Source: Aestuariibacter sp. GS-14
Lineage (GTDB): Bacteria; Pseudomonadota; Gammaproteobacteria; Enterobacterales; Alteromonadaceae
DNA length: 64,000 nucleotides
Assembly (NCBI RefSeq): GCF_006494365.1
Contig: NZ_VHIP01000004.1
Coordinates: 186,001-250,000, forward strand
Direction: 5' to 3'
Part shown: positions 53,718 to 63,165 of the stretch, in pieces
Layout: every line of letters starts with the position of its first letter
How positions within the stretch are numbered: the first letter of the stretch is position 1
Program-made: the position numbers and the translations under genes
Notes under the pieces: model-generated
What the model was told of the DNA's origin: nothing
Database searches by the model: none
Seen by the model: only the letters and a program-made list of their open reading frames with translations

Positions 53718-56201
53718 ATGTCTTGGATGCGTCAGGCTTTGCTTAACGTGTTTCGCTTACCGGTAAAATGGCTGGTTAGCACCAAAAGCACCCCCGCGAA
53801 TGTTGAAGCGGAGTTGGGCATAGACAAATCACGGCCAATTATTTATTTGCTGCCAACCAATTCACTTACGGATCAGCTGGCACTGCAAATGTCTGCTGAA
53901 AAACTCGGCCTACCCAACCCAATGGGACAGGTAACGTTGGCTGACCGGCACTATCCGGCCAGTTTGTTCTTGCGTCGAACCGCACCGCTGTTTCGCAAGC
54001 ACGCCAAAGAAACCGATATAGAGCACGTATTTGCCGAGCTGTTCCACCTTCATCGCGATCACAGCAATATTGACGTGCAAGTTGTGCCAGTTTTTGTTTC
54101 CTGGGGCAGGGCGCCAGACAAAGGCAAGCCAGGTATTGCCGATTTAATAACCGATGTTGCTGCACCCAGCTGGCTTCGCAAATTTTTTATTGTGCTATTT
54201 TTGGGCCGCGATAACTTTATAAGTTACAGCAAAGCTGTATCTTCGCGCAGCATGGCCAATCAGCGCGGCACGGATGAAACCATTGCACACAAACTAGTGC
54301 GGGTTGCCAGCACCCACTTCCAGCGCAAACGCCAGGCTATGACAGGGCCAACTCTGTTAGACCGTCAGCAACTAAACAATGCCGTACTGGGCTCTGAGAG
54401 TGTTAAGCATGCTATAGCTGAAGAGAGCCGTTCCAAACGCATTCCGGCAGATAGAGCAAAAGCCCTGGCCACCGAGTACATTCAGGAAATAGCGGCTGAC
54501 TATCGCGAAGGTCTGATCCGCTTTGGTGATCGCCTGCTCACGCGGATTTGGAACAAAATTTACAATGGTATACACGTCGGTCACGCCAATCGCATTCGCG
54601 AACTGGCCAATAACGGCCATGAAATCATCTACGTGCCTTGCCACCGCAGTCATATGGATTATTTACTACTCACTTACGTGATTTATCACGAAGGATTAGT
54701 AACGCCGCATATTGCCGCCGGTATTAACCTGAACTTCTGGCCGGTTGGCGGCATTTTCCGCCGTGGCGGCGCCTTCTTCCTGCGCAGGAGTTTTGCCGGT
54801 AACAAGCTATACACCGCGGTATTCCGCGAATACCTGGAACTGCTGTTCAGAAAAGGCTATGCGGTGAAGTACTACCCGGAAGGCGGACGAAGCAGAACAG
54901 GGCGCCTGATACCGCCGAAAACCGGCATGCTGGCAATGACCATTCAGGCTGCGGTAAAGGGCATCAACCGTCCGATCAGTCTGGTACCGGTTTACATTGG
55001 CTACGAAAACGTGATGGAAGTGAAGAGTTACCTTAACGAGCTAAAAGGCAGTTCGAAGAAAAAGGAATCCAACCTACAGGTATTCTCAGCCATCAGTAAG
55101 CTGAAAAACTACGGCCACGGGTTTGTGAATTTTGGCGAGCCACTGAGCCTTACCCAGTTTTTGGATACCCAAGCGCCAGACTGGCGTAAGTGCCAGTTGG
55201 ACAACCCCGATAAAAAGCCTGCCTGGTTAACACCAACCGTGAACGGCTTGGCTTCAGAACTTATGACCCGGGTTAACAGCGCAGCAGCTATCAACGGAAT
55301 GACATTAACTGCCCTGTGCTTACTGGCTTCCAAAACCCAGACCATGAGTAAACAGGAACTGCAGCAGGCAATGCAGGATTACCTAACGCTATTTGCAATC
55401 GCACCCTACAGCAGTGATGCAACCCTGCCTGAAGAAGACGCAGCGCAACTATTGGCCAATACGCTCAAGCTCGAGCGCTTACAGGTAACTGAAGACAGCT
55501 ACGGAACGCTCATCAGCCCTCAGCCGGGCAACGCTGTTTACCTTACCTACTACCGCAACAACATCATCCACTTGTTTGCCTTACCTGGTGTGATCATGAA
55601 AGCGGTATTTGCACACCAGAAAATTGAAAGAACCAGCATTCTTCAATTAATCGCCGCGCTTTATCCGCTGCTACAACGCGAGTTGTTCATGCATTTCTCT
55701 CAGGATGAAGCGCTGGCTTATACCTCTGATCTGATTGATGCCTTCAAGCAATCCGGTATGCTGGTGCAACGCGGTCGGTTCCTGATGCCACCTGATGCAG
55801 ACAGCCCCCAGTTTCATTCCAGCTGGCTGCTGAGCCGGTGCATGCAGGAAACCCTGCAACGCTATGCCGTGGTGTTAACCCTGTTGAAACGTGAAAAGGT
55901 GATTAGCCGGGCAGAACTAGAGCGCGAGAGCAAAACGGTAGCCGAACGCCTGTCGAAATTGTATGGCATGCATTCCCCTGAGTTTTACGACAAAAATGTG
56001 CTGTCGAGCTTTATCATTGCCTTGCGCGACAACCACTGGCTCGATAGCGGTGAAGGCGGTAGTCTGAAGTATTCAGAGGAAGCGTCTGCGTTGCGTCGAG
56101 ACATTATTGCGTTGGTGTGGCCTGAAATAGCCCAACACCTGGAAAAGGACATTTTACATGCTGATGGCAGGGAGCTAAGGAATGACGATCCAGCAATTTG
56201 A
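53718..56201 (+). CDS. plsB: Glycerol-3-phosphate acyltransferase PlsB
   Basis: Protein of 827 residues, close to E. coli PlsB (about 807). The acyltransferase motifs occur in order: I CHRSHMDYLL (His309, Asp314), II GGIFRRGGAFFLRR, III YYPEGGRSRTGR, and IV ISLVPVYIGYE. It acylates sn-glycerol-3-phosphate at position 1 at the inner membrane, the first step of phospholipid synthesis. The ATG at 53718 gives MSWMRQALL; no better start exists. Its end overlaps the cupin gene by 20 bases. Confidence 0.95.
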   Translation: MSWMRQALLNVFRLPVKWLVSTKSTPANVEAELGIDKSRPIIYLLPTNSLTDQLALQMSAEKLGLPNPMGQVTLADRHYPASLFLRRTAPLFRKHAKETDIEHVFAELFHLHRDHSNIDVQVVPVFVSWGRAPDKGKPGIADLITDVAAPSWLRKFFIVLFLGRDNFISYSKAVSSRSMANQRGTDETIAHKLVRVASTHFQRKRQAMTGPTLLDRQQLNNAVLGSESVKHAIAEESRSKRIPADRAKALATEYIQEIAADYREGLIRFGDRLLTRIWNKIYNGIHVGHANRIRELANNGHEIIYVPCHRSHMDYLLLTYVIYHEGLVTPHIAAGINLNFWPVGGIFRRGGAFFLRRSFAGNKLYTAVFREYLELLFRKGYAVKYYPEGGRSRTGRLIPPKTGMLAMTIQAAVKGINRPISLVPVYIGYENVMEVKSYLNELKGSSKKKESNLQVFSAISKLKNYGHGFVNFGEPLSLTQFLDTQAPDWRKCQLDNPDKKPAWLTPTVNGLASELMTRVNSAAAINGMTLTALCLLASKTQTMSKQELQQAMQDYLTLFAIAPYSSDATLPEEDAAQLLANTLKLERLQVTEDSYGTLISPQPGNAVYLTYYRNNIIHLFALPGVIMKAVFAHQKIERTSILQLIAALYPLLQRELFMHFSQDEALAYTSDLIDAFKQSGMLVQRGRFLMPPDADSPQFHSSWLLSRCMQETLQRYAVVLTLLKREKVISRAELERESKTVAERLSKLYGMHSPEFYDKNVLSSFIIALRDNHWLDSGEGGSLKYSEEASALRRDIIALVWPEIAQHLEKDILHADGRELRNDDPAI

Positions 56202-56679
56202 TCAGGAAATGATTGCCGAATTGCGGGCTCAGGCAGAAGCCAGCCCGCGAAGAAGGGCACATAAGAACATTCATTCTGATTACCAACAACCCGTGCAGCG
56301 ATTGTTTGTTTCCATGCTGCCCGATTCTTATGTTCGTCCACACCGGCACAGTCAGCCCACCAAGTGGGAGTTCTTCCTGGTAATCGAAGGCATGCTTGAA
56401 CTGCTGTTCTTTGATGAGCAGGGCGAATTAACCGAACGGATTGCACTGAGCCCAACCAGTGATTGTTTTGGTGTAGAGATCCCGCCTAATACCTGGCATG
56501 CCACGGTTTGCCATGCACCGGTTACCTTTGTAGAGGTAAAGCAAGGCCCCTACGAAGTGAGTGATGACAAGGATTTTGCGCAGTGGGCACCGGCGGAAAA
56601 TACGGCGGGTGTTGCTGAATTTTTGGCTCGCATGAAGCAGTTGCGACCAGCGCAAAGCGCGCAATGTAAAGCGGGCTGA
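56182..56679 (+). CDS. WbuC-family cupin
   Basis: Protein of 165 residues with a single cupin fold. SYVRPHRHSQPTKWEFFLV (two His and a Glu as metal ligands, about 51-69) and IPPNTWHATV near 99 match the WbuC family. WbuC genes often sit in surface-polysaccharide loci; the reaction is unknown. The gene begins within the plsB end, with AAGG in the overlap, so coupling is likely. It is convergent with kdgK, 8 bases apart. Confidence 0.82.
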   Translation: MTIQQFDQEMIAELRAQAEASPRRRAHKNIHSDYQQPVQRLFVSMLPDSYVRPHRHSQPTKWEFFLVIEGMLELLFFDEQGELTERIALSPTSDCFGVEIPPNTWHATVCHAPVTFVEVKQGPYEVSDDKDFAQWAPAENTAGVAEFLARMKQLRPAQSAQCKAG

Positions 56680-56687
56680 GCAGTCGA

Positions 56688-57641
56688 CTACTCAGCCGCG
56701 ATAACTTCGCCTGATGCATTGCGGTTTGTGCGATTTGATAAGCTGGACTGATAATAATCAGCAGGCACAATTGCACCTTTGGCCCCAATCACTACACCCG
56801 CGACGTCGGCTCCCATGGTTGCTGCGACTTCGCTTGTGTACCCAGCCAGCCTGGCGGCAATAAATCCACCAATAAAGGCATCGCCTGCCGACGTAGTATC
56901 AACCACCTTATCCACGGGATTTACCGCAACGGAAGTGTGTTTACCCTGCTGATAAATTTCAATGTTGTCGGCACCGCGCTTTAACACGATTTCGTCTATA
57001 TTCAGGTTGTGCAGGTAGCGTACTATGGCGTGTTCATCAGAATGTGAGAACAGTGCAGCGTGATCATCGCCGCCGGGAAAGGCCAGGTCGCACGCAGCAT
57101 AAAAACGGGTGATCCAGTCACGCGCTTCCTGTTCAGACACCCACAACAGTGGCCGGTAATTGGGGTCGAACACTATGCAAGCACCGCGCTCCCGGTAGCT
57201 AGCCAAATCACGCAATAATTGTTCGCGCTGCGGCACATCTAGTATCGCAACGGTGATCCCCGAGACGTACACCATATCAAAGCAGGTATCGGGCAGTGTA
57301 ACCAGGTTAAGCAGGTTACGTGCCGCGGAGTGACTGCGCCAGTAAGAAAAACTGCGCTCTCCGCTGTCATCTGTACTCACCAGATACATGCCAACCGTAT
57401 GCGTGCGACTGCGGGCAACGTAGCGGGTATCGAGCCCTTCCAACTGCATGGTATCAATCATTTGCTGACTTAACGCATCATTGCCCACGGCAGTAACATA
57501 ACTCACCACACAATCGGGCAAATTACGCTTTAAATACACGGCAGTATTGAAGGTATCGCCAGCAAACCGTTTATTCAAGGTATGCGGATCCTTCGGCGAG
57601 AGCTCTACCATGCACTCGCCTATGATTAAACAACTTGGCAT
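56688..57641 (-). CDS. kdgK: 2-dehydro-3-deoxygluconokinase (KdgK)
   Basis: PfkB-family sugar kinase of 317 residues. The N-terminal IGECMVELSP, FAGDTFNTAVYLKR near 28-41 and the catalytic DTTSAGDAFIGG near 246-257 identify it. The context (KduI, KduD, lyase) indicates KDG as the substrate, giving 2-keto-3-deoxy-6-phosphogluconate for an aldolase encoded elsewhere. It is the last gene of the pectin unit, 12 bases after the regulator gene. Confidence 0.92.
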   Translation of the reverse strand: MPSCLIIGECMVELSPKDPHTLNKRFAGDTFNTAVYLKRNLPDCVVSYVTAVGNDALSQQMIDTMQLEGLDTRYVARSRTHTVGMYLVSTDDSGERSFSYWRSHSAARNLLNLVTLPDTCFDMVYVSGITVAILDVPQREQLLRDLASYRERGACIVFDPNYRPLLWVSEQEARDWITRFYAACDLAFPGGDDHAALFSHSDEHAIVRYLHNLNIDEIVLKRGADNIEIYQQGKHTSVAVNPVDKVVDTTSAGDAFIGGFIAARLAGYTSEVAATMGADVAGVVIGAKGAIVPADYYQSSLSNRTNRNASGEVIAAE

Positions 57642-57653
57642 AACGGGTTCCGG

Positions 57654-58430
57654 TTAAGCTTTTAAGCGACTTTCTTTGAGCTGATAAGTATCGCGATAGA
57701 TGCCGCGAGCGGCTTCTTTGGCAAACTCAGCCACCACCGGTATTTGCGATTTAGGGAAGGTCACCGCCGGCGCAGTTACACCAACCGACGCTACTACCAC
57801 GCCGCGGTTATCGCGCACCGGTACCGCCAGACAACGCACGTCTTTATTGTATTCGCGCTCGTCTACCGCATAACCTAATGCTTCCACGCGCTTCAACTCT
57901 TCGCGTAGCTGATCGATATCCGTAATGGTGTATTCGGTGTGCTTCTCCATGGGGTGTTCTTTCAGGATGAGCTCAAGATTGTCGTAATACAGGAACGCCA
58001 GGAACACTTTGCCACCCGCCGAGCAATGCAATTGAGCCTGCACGCCAGGACGTTTGGACACCATGAGAGGATTAGGACTGTCTACTACTTCTACAATTAA
58101 GATACTGCCATTGTTGGGTACAGCAAGGTGAGCAGTATGACCACTTTTCAGCGCCAAACGTTGAATGTGGGGGATCGCAAGCTGGTGCATGCGATCAGAA
58201 TTAATAATGTGTAACCCCAGTTTCATGAGATCAGTACCGCAGTAGTAACGCTTACCACGCTTTTCCAGCATTTGTTCGTTACACAGGGTTCGCAGCAACC
58301 TGAAAAGCGTTGTACGCGGTAAATCCAGTGCCACTTCCAGGTCATGCATTGTCATTCCGTTTTCGCTGTTGGCCAGCAAGCGGAAAATCTGACAAGCATG
58401 GTTAACACTCGGTATCAGATAACGTTCCAT
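57654..58430 (-). CDS. kdgR: IclR-family regulator, KdgR-like
   Basis: Protein of 258 residues. A winged helix at the N-terminus (NGMTMHDLEVALDLPRTTLF at about 24-43) is followed by an IclR effector domain with YKRPGVQ-like and GYAVDEREYNKDVRCLAVPV segments. KdgR proteins repress pectin genes and are released by KDG. It is encoded inside the unit it probably controls. An ATG at 58430 or 58436 fits. A palindrome lies 18 bases upstream. Confidence 0.85.
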   Translation of the reverse strand: MERYLIPSVNHACQIFRLLANSENGMTMHDLEVALDLPRTTLFRLLRTLCNEQMLEKRGKRYYCGTDLMKLGLHIINSDRMHQLAIPHIQRLALKSGHTAHLAVPNNGSILIVEVVDSPNPLMVSKRPGVQAQLHCSAGGKVFLAFLYYDNLELILKEHPMEKHTEYTITDIDQLREELKRVEALGYAVDEREYNKDVRCLAVPVRDNRGVVVASVGVTAPAVTFPKSQIPVVAEFAKEAARGIYRDTYQLKESRLKA

Positions 58431-58448
58431 AATCACTTCCAGGGTTAC

Positions 58449-58465
58449 ACAATTGTTAATATTGT
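58449..58465. promoter_or_regulatory. Possible operator upstream of kdgR
   Basis: ACAAT-N7-ATTGT inverted repeat in the 50-bp gap between kduI and kdgR. The position suits autoregulation by the IclR protein, but the sequence does not match a KdgR box I know. Confidence 0.35.
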
Positions 58466-58486
58466 ATTATTTTTAATGTGCTATTA

Positions 58487-59335
58487 CTATCGCAGTTCAT
58501 TCGGCGGGAAGCTATCCATATCGCCGTAATCCAGGTTTTCCCCGGCCATTCCCCAAATAAATGCGTAGTTAGATGTGCCAGCACCACAGTGTATTGACCA
58601 GGGTGGTGACAGTACTGCTTGCTCGTTTTGAACAAAGATATGACGGGTTTCCTGAGGCTCACCCATAAAGTGACACACTGCCTGACCGTCGGCTACATCA
58701 AAGTAAAAGTATACTTCATTACGGCGATCGTGCTGGTGAGCAGGCATGGTGTTCCACACACTGCCTGGCTTCAGACGGGTTAACCCCATTTGCAACTGAC
58801 AGGTTTCAACTACCGTGTTAATCATTAGCTGGTGAATATCACGTTCGTTCGACGTTGCCTGACTGCCAAGGTGAAGTACCTTCGCATCTTGCTTGCCAAT
58901 TTTCTTGTTGGTAAACGCATGGTGAGCCGGTGCTGAGTTCAGGTAGAACTTGGCGGGCTTAGCCGGGTCATTGGAGTAAAACGTGACTGACTTGTTGCCT
59001 TTTGCCAGATACAGCGCTTCTTCTGCAGCCAGCGCGTATTCTTCGCCATCGGCTACCACGGTGCCGTCGCCACCCACGTTAATAATGCCTAACTCGCGGC
59101 GGTCCAGAAAATGCTCTGATTTCAGTGCATCCAGTGTTTCCAGTGCCAGTGGGCTGTCGGTAGGTACGGCGCTGCCTACCATGAAACGCTCGTAGTGACT
59201 GTAAATCCAGTACACTTTGCCCGGCTGCATGAGTTTATCGGCCAGAAAGGTATCGCGAAGTTCAGTGGTGTCGTAGCCTTTTACTTCGCGCTGTCCCACT
59301 GCATACCTGACTTCGTACTCAGTTTTGTTTGACAT
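58487..59335 (-). CDS. kduI: 5-dehydro-4-deoxy-D-glucuronate isomerase KduI
   Basis: Cupin-type isomerase of 282 residues (family length about 278). MPAHQHDRRNEVYFYFDV near 193-210 holds the zinc ligands (His, His, Glu), and PPWSIHCGAGTSNYAFIWGM near 244 holds the last His. It turns 5-keto-4-deoxyuronate from the lyase and GH105 steps into 3-deoxy-D-glycero-2,5-hexodiulosonate, the substrate of KduD. GAGGAA precedes the ATG. It lies 21 bases downstream of kduD. Confidence 0.94.
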   Translation of the reverse strand: MSNKTEYEVRYAVGQREVKGYDTTELRDTFLADKLMQPGKVYWIYSHYERFMVGSAVPTDSPLALETLDALKSEHFLDRRELGIINVGGDGTVVADGEEYALAAEEALYLAKGNKSVTFYSNDPAKPAKFYLNSAPAHHAFTNKKIGKQDAKVLHLGSQATSNERDIHQLMINTVVETCQLQMGLTRLKPGSVWNTMPAHQHDRRNEVYFYFDVADGQAVCHFMGEPQETRHIFVQNEQAVLSPPWSIHCGAGTSNYAFIWGMAGENLDYGDMDSFPPNELR

Positions 59336-59356
59336 AATGTCGGTTCCTCAAATGGT

Positions 59357-60121
59357 TTATCGGGCCAAAAAGCCGCCGTCTACGGCGAGAATATGGCCAT
59401 TGATGTAATTACTTGCACTGCTAGCCAGGAATACAGCAGCCCCTTGCAGATCGGCAGTCTCGCCCCAACGAGCCGCCGGAATTCGCTTCAGAATCTCCGT
59501 GCTGCGTTCAGGGTCGTCCTGCAGAGCCTGGGTGTTGTCGGTTCGGATATAGCCCGGCGCAATCGCGTTAACCTGCACATTGTGCTGCCCCCACTCATTC
59601 GCCAATGCCTTGGTGAGTCCTGCTACCGCGTGTTTGCTCGCTGTGTAGGCTGGCACCGTAATGCCGCCACTGTAGCTCAGCATAGATGCAATATTGATGA
59701 TCTTTCCTTGCTGGCGCGCAACCATGGATTTGCCAATTTGCTGGCATAAAATAAAGGTTGCATCCAGATTTACCTGCAATACGTTTTGCCAGGCTTCCAG
59801 TGGGTAATCAACGGCCGGACTGCGGTATATCGTGCCGCCATTGTTCACCAAAATATCAATCTCACCATAGACCGCTTGAGCCTGTTCAGCCAGAGCAATC
59901 ACTGCGTTGGCATCTGACAAATCTGCCGCCAACTCGGTTGCAGTGCCACCTGCCTGCTCAATCTTACTTACCGTTTCCTGGCATCCTCCAATACGGCTGG
60001 CTGCGCATATTACTTTGGCGCCGGCAGCCGCCAACCCCATCGCCAATGCCTGTCCAATACCCCGGCTGGCTCCTGTTACCAGGGCTACCTTGTTGACTAA
60101 ACCAAAGTCTGGCTTACTCAT
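59357..60121 (-). CDS. kduD: 2-dehydro-3-deoxy-D-gluconate 5-dehydrogenase KduD
   Basis: Short-chain dehydrogenase of 254 residues. VTGASRGIGQAL near 15-26 binds the cofactor and LVNNGG is near 90. The catalytic Ser (ASMLSYSGG) and YTASKHA (Tyr and Lys) are present, and the end HILAVDGGFLAR is typical of KduD. It reduces 3-deoxy-2,5-hexodiulosonate to KDG. AAGGAG stands before the ATG. The 122-bp gap upstream carries repeats that may be regulatory. Confidence 0.92.
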   Translation of the reverse strand: MSKPDFGLVNKVALVTGASRGIGQALAMGLAAAGAKVICAASRIGGCQETVSKIEQAGGTATELAADLSDANAVIALAEQAQAVYGEIDILVNNGGTIYRSPAVDYPLEAWQNVLQVNLDATFILCQQIGKSMVARQQGKIINIASMLSYSGGITVPAYTASKHAVAGLTKALANEWGQHNVQVNAIAPGYIRTDNTQALQDDPERSTEILKRIPAARWGETADLQGAAVFLASSASNYINGHILAVDGGFLAR

Positions 60122-60177
60122 TGATGCACACTCCTTTCTATACCGTATTGTGAGTGGTGATAGTGTGGTCGCTGCTC

Positions 60178-60241
60178 CAAATGTGAAGCAAGAAAACCGT
60201 TATTGAACACGCCAAAACCAGCAATTATGTTCAAATGTGAA
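60178..60241. promoter_or_regulatory. Paired CAAATGTGAA repeats upstream of kduD
   Basis: CAAATGTGAA occurs at 60178-60187 and again at 60232-60241, 54 bases apart, in the gap between the lyase gene and kduD. The second copy extends to the near-palindrome TTCAAATGTGAA. They could be binding sites of a regulator; no known consensus matches. Confidence 0.35.
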
Positions 60242-60243
60242 AC

Positions 60244-61644
60244 TTATTCTGACGCGGCAACCTCTACCGCGTAGACATGCACCGGACCGTGCATGTTCGA
60301 GCGGAATACCACCCATTTACCATCGGGTGTAAATGTTACGTTGGGCTCCAGCCGATAGTCGTGTTGCTGCATGTTAACCAGCCGCTCGGCTTTGAGTACC
60401 GCGGGCTTAATCAGCTCTACTGCATTGGGTGCACTAATGCCTGCCACATCGTTGATCGGCTCATCGCGAAACAGATAAATCCATTTGCCATCTTCTGCGC
60501 GCGCCACCATTTCATGGTCGCCACCGTCACCGGCAAACACGCTGCCGTCTGGCGAAATATTAAAATGTACCGACCAATAATCCCGTGGCATATGCCGCCA
60601 TACGCGCTCGCCGGTGTTCAGGTTGTAGCTTGCCAGCCAGAACACTTCACCACGCGGGGTTTGCAGGTCGTAGAAAATCCTCTCACCACTGGCATCAAAA
60701 AACTCATGCCCGGCAATTTCCATATTCATACTGCGATGATGGACCTTTTGCTGACCTGTTCCATCTGCGCGTATCGTCCACACGCGATCAACCTTGTGCC
60801 ATGGGCCTTCATGGCAGTACATGATTTGCTCGGGATCATTGGGTGAAAACTGAATGTGGTTAAGCCAGTCAGTGGCTTTCAGTAAGGTTTTCTGCTCACC
60901 GGTTGCAATATTAAAGGTGAACATTTCCATGGGAATACGGGCTTCCAGGCGCTCATTGATCCGCACTTCTTTGGCGTCGGCAAACGTAAGGGGTTTGCCA
61001 TCGGGTCCAAGCGCTTCGTAACGCGCCTCAAACCGGCTGTCGCGCGGGCCCGCTTCCATGTTGTAGGCGTGTTCGGCAAACGCGCCAATTAACAGGGTTT
61101 CATCGCTGTTAATCGAGTGAATTTTACCTCTGGGAATGGCGCCCAGTTCCGTTACCTCACCGGTATCCAAACTCACGCGCAGCAATTGTGTTGGCTGTTG
61201 TAACTCATTGCCAGGGTGCACCATTTCGCCGTTCTGACGGGCAATTTGAGTAAGGTATACGCTGCGGGATTGTTTGCCCACGAACAAAATGCCGGCATCC
61301 GGGTGTTCGTAAATGCGTTTTACCGACAGGTCGGTTAAATCTACCACTGCCACACCGCGTGGGTTATCCACCGAGATCACCATTTTATCGCCTTCGGCGG
61401 TATAGGCGTTCTGATGGAAGTACAGTGAACGCGAGCCTGGCTCCTCCGACAATCGCACGATGCGATGCCCGGTATCGGGATCCACCCAGTCTTTAGGAAC
61501 GGCCGCTGGTTGACTGTCCTGTGCGGCCTTCTCGGCGGCCACCGGGGAAGTAACCGCGCTCTCGGTGGCTGGCTGACAACCCGCCAGTGCCATGCCTGCA
61601 ACAAGTATGGCTAACAATGAGTACTTCATGCGTGGAGAGTTCAT
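60244..61644 (-). CDS. ogl: Oligogalacturonate lyase, lipoprotein form (PL22-like)
   Basis: Protein of 466 residues with a lipoprotein signal (LLAILVAGMALAGC) and an Ala/Pro linker. A seven-bladed propeller follows, with DWVDPDTGHRIVRLS, RSLYFHQNAYT, RGKIHSIN and MYCHEGPWHKVDRVW, patterns of PL22 lyases. PL22 enzymes split short galacturonides into unsaturated monomers. The Dickeya enzyme is cytosolic and about 388 residues, so a lipid-anchored form is notable. The ATG at 61644 is one base after the transporter stop; an ATG at 61629 is an alternative. Confidence 0.85.
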   Translation of the reverse strand: MNSPRMKYSLLAILVAGMALAGCQPATESAVTSPVAAEKAAQDSQPAAVPKDWVDPDTGHRIVRLSEEPGSRSLYFHQNAYTAEGDKMVISVDNPRGVAVVDLTDLSVKRIYEHPDAGILFVGKQSRSVYLTQIARQNGEMVHPGNELQQPTQLLRVSLDTGEVTELGAIPRGKIHSINSDETLLIGAFAEHAYNMEAGPRDSRFEARYEALGPDGKPLTFADAKEVRINERLEARIPMEMFTFNIATGEQKTLLKATDWLNHIQFSPNDPEQIMYCHEGPWHKVDRVWTIRADGTGQQKVHHRSMNMEIAGHEFFDASGERIFYDLQTPRGEVFWLASYNLNTGERVWRHMPRDYWSVHFNISPDGSVFAGDGGDHEMVARAEDGKWIYLFRDEPINDVAGISAPNAVELIKPAVLKAERLVNMQQHDYRLEPNVTFTPDGKWVVFRSNMHGPVHVYAVEVAASE

Positions 61645-61645
61645 G

Positions 61646-63142
61646 TTAACGGCCCACCGGGTTTTTGCCCCATAGCTGGTCGTAAGACCAACCGGACAGA
61701 TCTTCAACAATGGCTTTGTGTTCAGCTGAAGCTGGCGTTTGCTGACCGTCTTTGAAGCGCTCAATTTCCGCCATCAGCACTTCATGGGTTTCTTTGCTTA
61801 ACCTGAATTTAGTAGACACATAAAAGCCGAATAACAATACCGCTAACGGCCCTGCCACCAGCATCACCATTATGGTAGTAATTGCCTGTGGATCCTGTAC
61901 ATCGGCACCGGAAACAAATCCGCCGGCCTCAAGAATGATACCCACCGACATCACCGCAACTGCTTGTGTGGCCTTGCGAATAAAGGTCATCACACCCGCA
62001 AAGCTGCCTTCACGGCGTCGTGCGGTAACGATCTGGTCGACATCCGCCATGTAGTTATAAGTATTCCAGGGAATATAATTGAGCGCACCGCGGCCAAGCC
62101 CGGCTATAATCACGCCGACGGCAAGCCATAGCGCACTGAAGGTTTCGGTGGTCAGGTACAGGGTAAGCAGGGCGATGATGCCCGCAATGTAAAGTAAAAT
62201 CGCAATGCGATATGTTGGCGCGGGGCCAAAGCGCATAACCAGCGGAATAGCACAAGCAACCGCAACCAATTGTGCAACATAGGTGATCGCCATCATTTCA
62301 GACGCTATTACCACTGAGCCACCAATAGCGAACACCACAAAGTAAGTGAATACCGCGTTGAACACGTCCTGGCTGATATAGCCGCCTAAGTACATCCCCA
62401 GATGCAGGCGGAACGCGCGAATACGCAGCGTAGACGACAAGTTTTTAAACAGGGTTTTCAGGGTGCCAGCCACTGTCCAGTTGTCGTCTCGTTTTACTTC
62501 TTCTTCGCTGAGTTCGCTGATATCGCGTTCCCAGGTAAAGTACCAAACGGCGAACACCACCAGCATAAATACCGCAGAGAAAATAGAGCCCATGATCAGG
62601 AAGGTTTCAGCAGACTCTTTGCCGCCCACTGCACTCACGATCCAACTGGGTAGAATACCGGCAAAAATTGCCGAGATTTGACCAGTCAGAATACGCGCAC
62701 CGGCCAGTTTGGCTTTCTGCTTGTAGTCATCGGTCATTTCTGCTGCCAGCGTTTCGTAAGGAATAATCACCGACGCATACACCAGTTCGAAGAACACGTA
62801 AGTGACCAGGTAATACCAGTATTCCTGCCCACTTACCCACATCAGGGCAAAGCTGGGCAGCAATGGGATAGAGCCAATCAAAAACACCCGGCGACGACCG
62901 AACTTGCGGCCAATTCTGGTGCTGCCCAGGCCATCGGAGATGTGTCCAATCAATGGACTGGCAACCGCATCCAGAATACGAGCAATCGCGAAAATCGACG
63001 CAGCCTGTACTGCCGACAAGCCGCAAAACGTGGTGTAGAAAAATAAAATCCACCCACTGATCACAGCCATAGAGCCTGCGCCAAGAATGTCATTCAGGCC
63101 ATAGGCTACGTAGTTTACCGGTTTAAGCTGGCGTCGGGTCAT
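61646..63142 (-). CDS. GPH-type sugar:cation symporter (MFS)
   Basis: Membrane protein of 498 residues with twelve helices. VNYVAYGLNDILGAGSM at the N-terminus and LGSTRIGRKFGRRRVFLIGS (about 70-89) are typical of the glycoside-pentoside-hexuronide family. The context suggests uptake of galacturonides or unsaturated uronates into the cytosol. GGAGGAG precedes the ATG. It lies between the GH105 gene and the lyase gene in one unit. The substrate is inferred from position only. Confidence 0.87.
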   Translation of the reverse strand: MTRRQLKPVNYVAYGLNDILGAGSMAVISGWILFFYTTFCGLSAVQAASIFAIARILDAVASPLIGHISDGLGSTRIGRKFGRRRVFLIGSIPLLPSFALMWVSGQEYWYYLVTYVFFELVYASVIIPYETLAAEMTDDYKQKAKLAGARILTGQISAIFAGILPSWIVSAVGGKESAETFLIMGSIFSAVFMLVVFAVWYFTWERDISELSEEEVKRDDNWTVAGTLKTLFKNLSSTLRIRAFRLHLGMYLGGYISQDVFNAVFTYFVVFAIGGSVVIASEMMAITYVAQLVAVACAIPLVMRFGPAPTYRIAILLYIAGIIALLTLYLTTETFSALWLAVGVIIAGLGRGALNYIPWNTYNYMADVDQIVTARRREGSFAGVMTFIRKATQAVAVMSVGIILEAGGFVSGADVQDPQAITTIMVMLVAGPLAVLLFGFYVSTKFRLSKETHEVLMAEIERFKDGQQTPASAEHKAIVEDLSGWSYDQLWGKNPVGR

Positions 63143-63165
63143 GACTGCTCCTCCCTGATCGGTCT

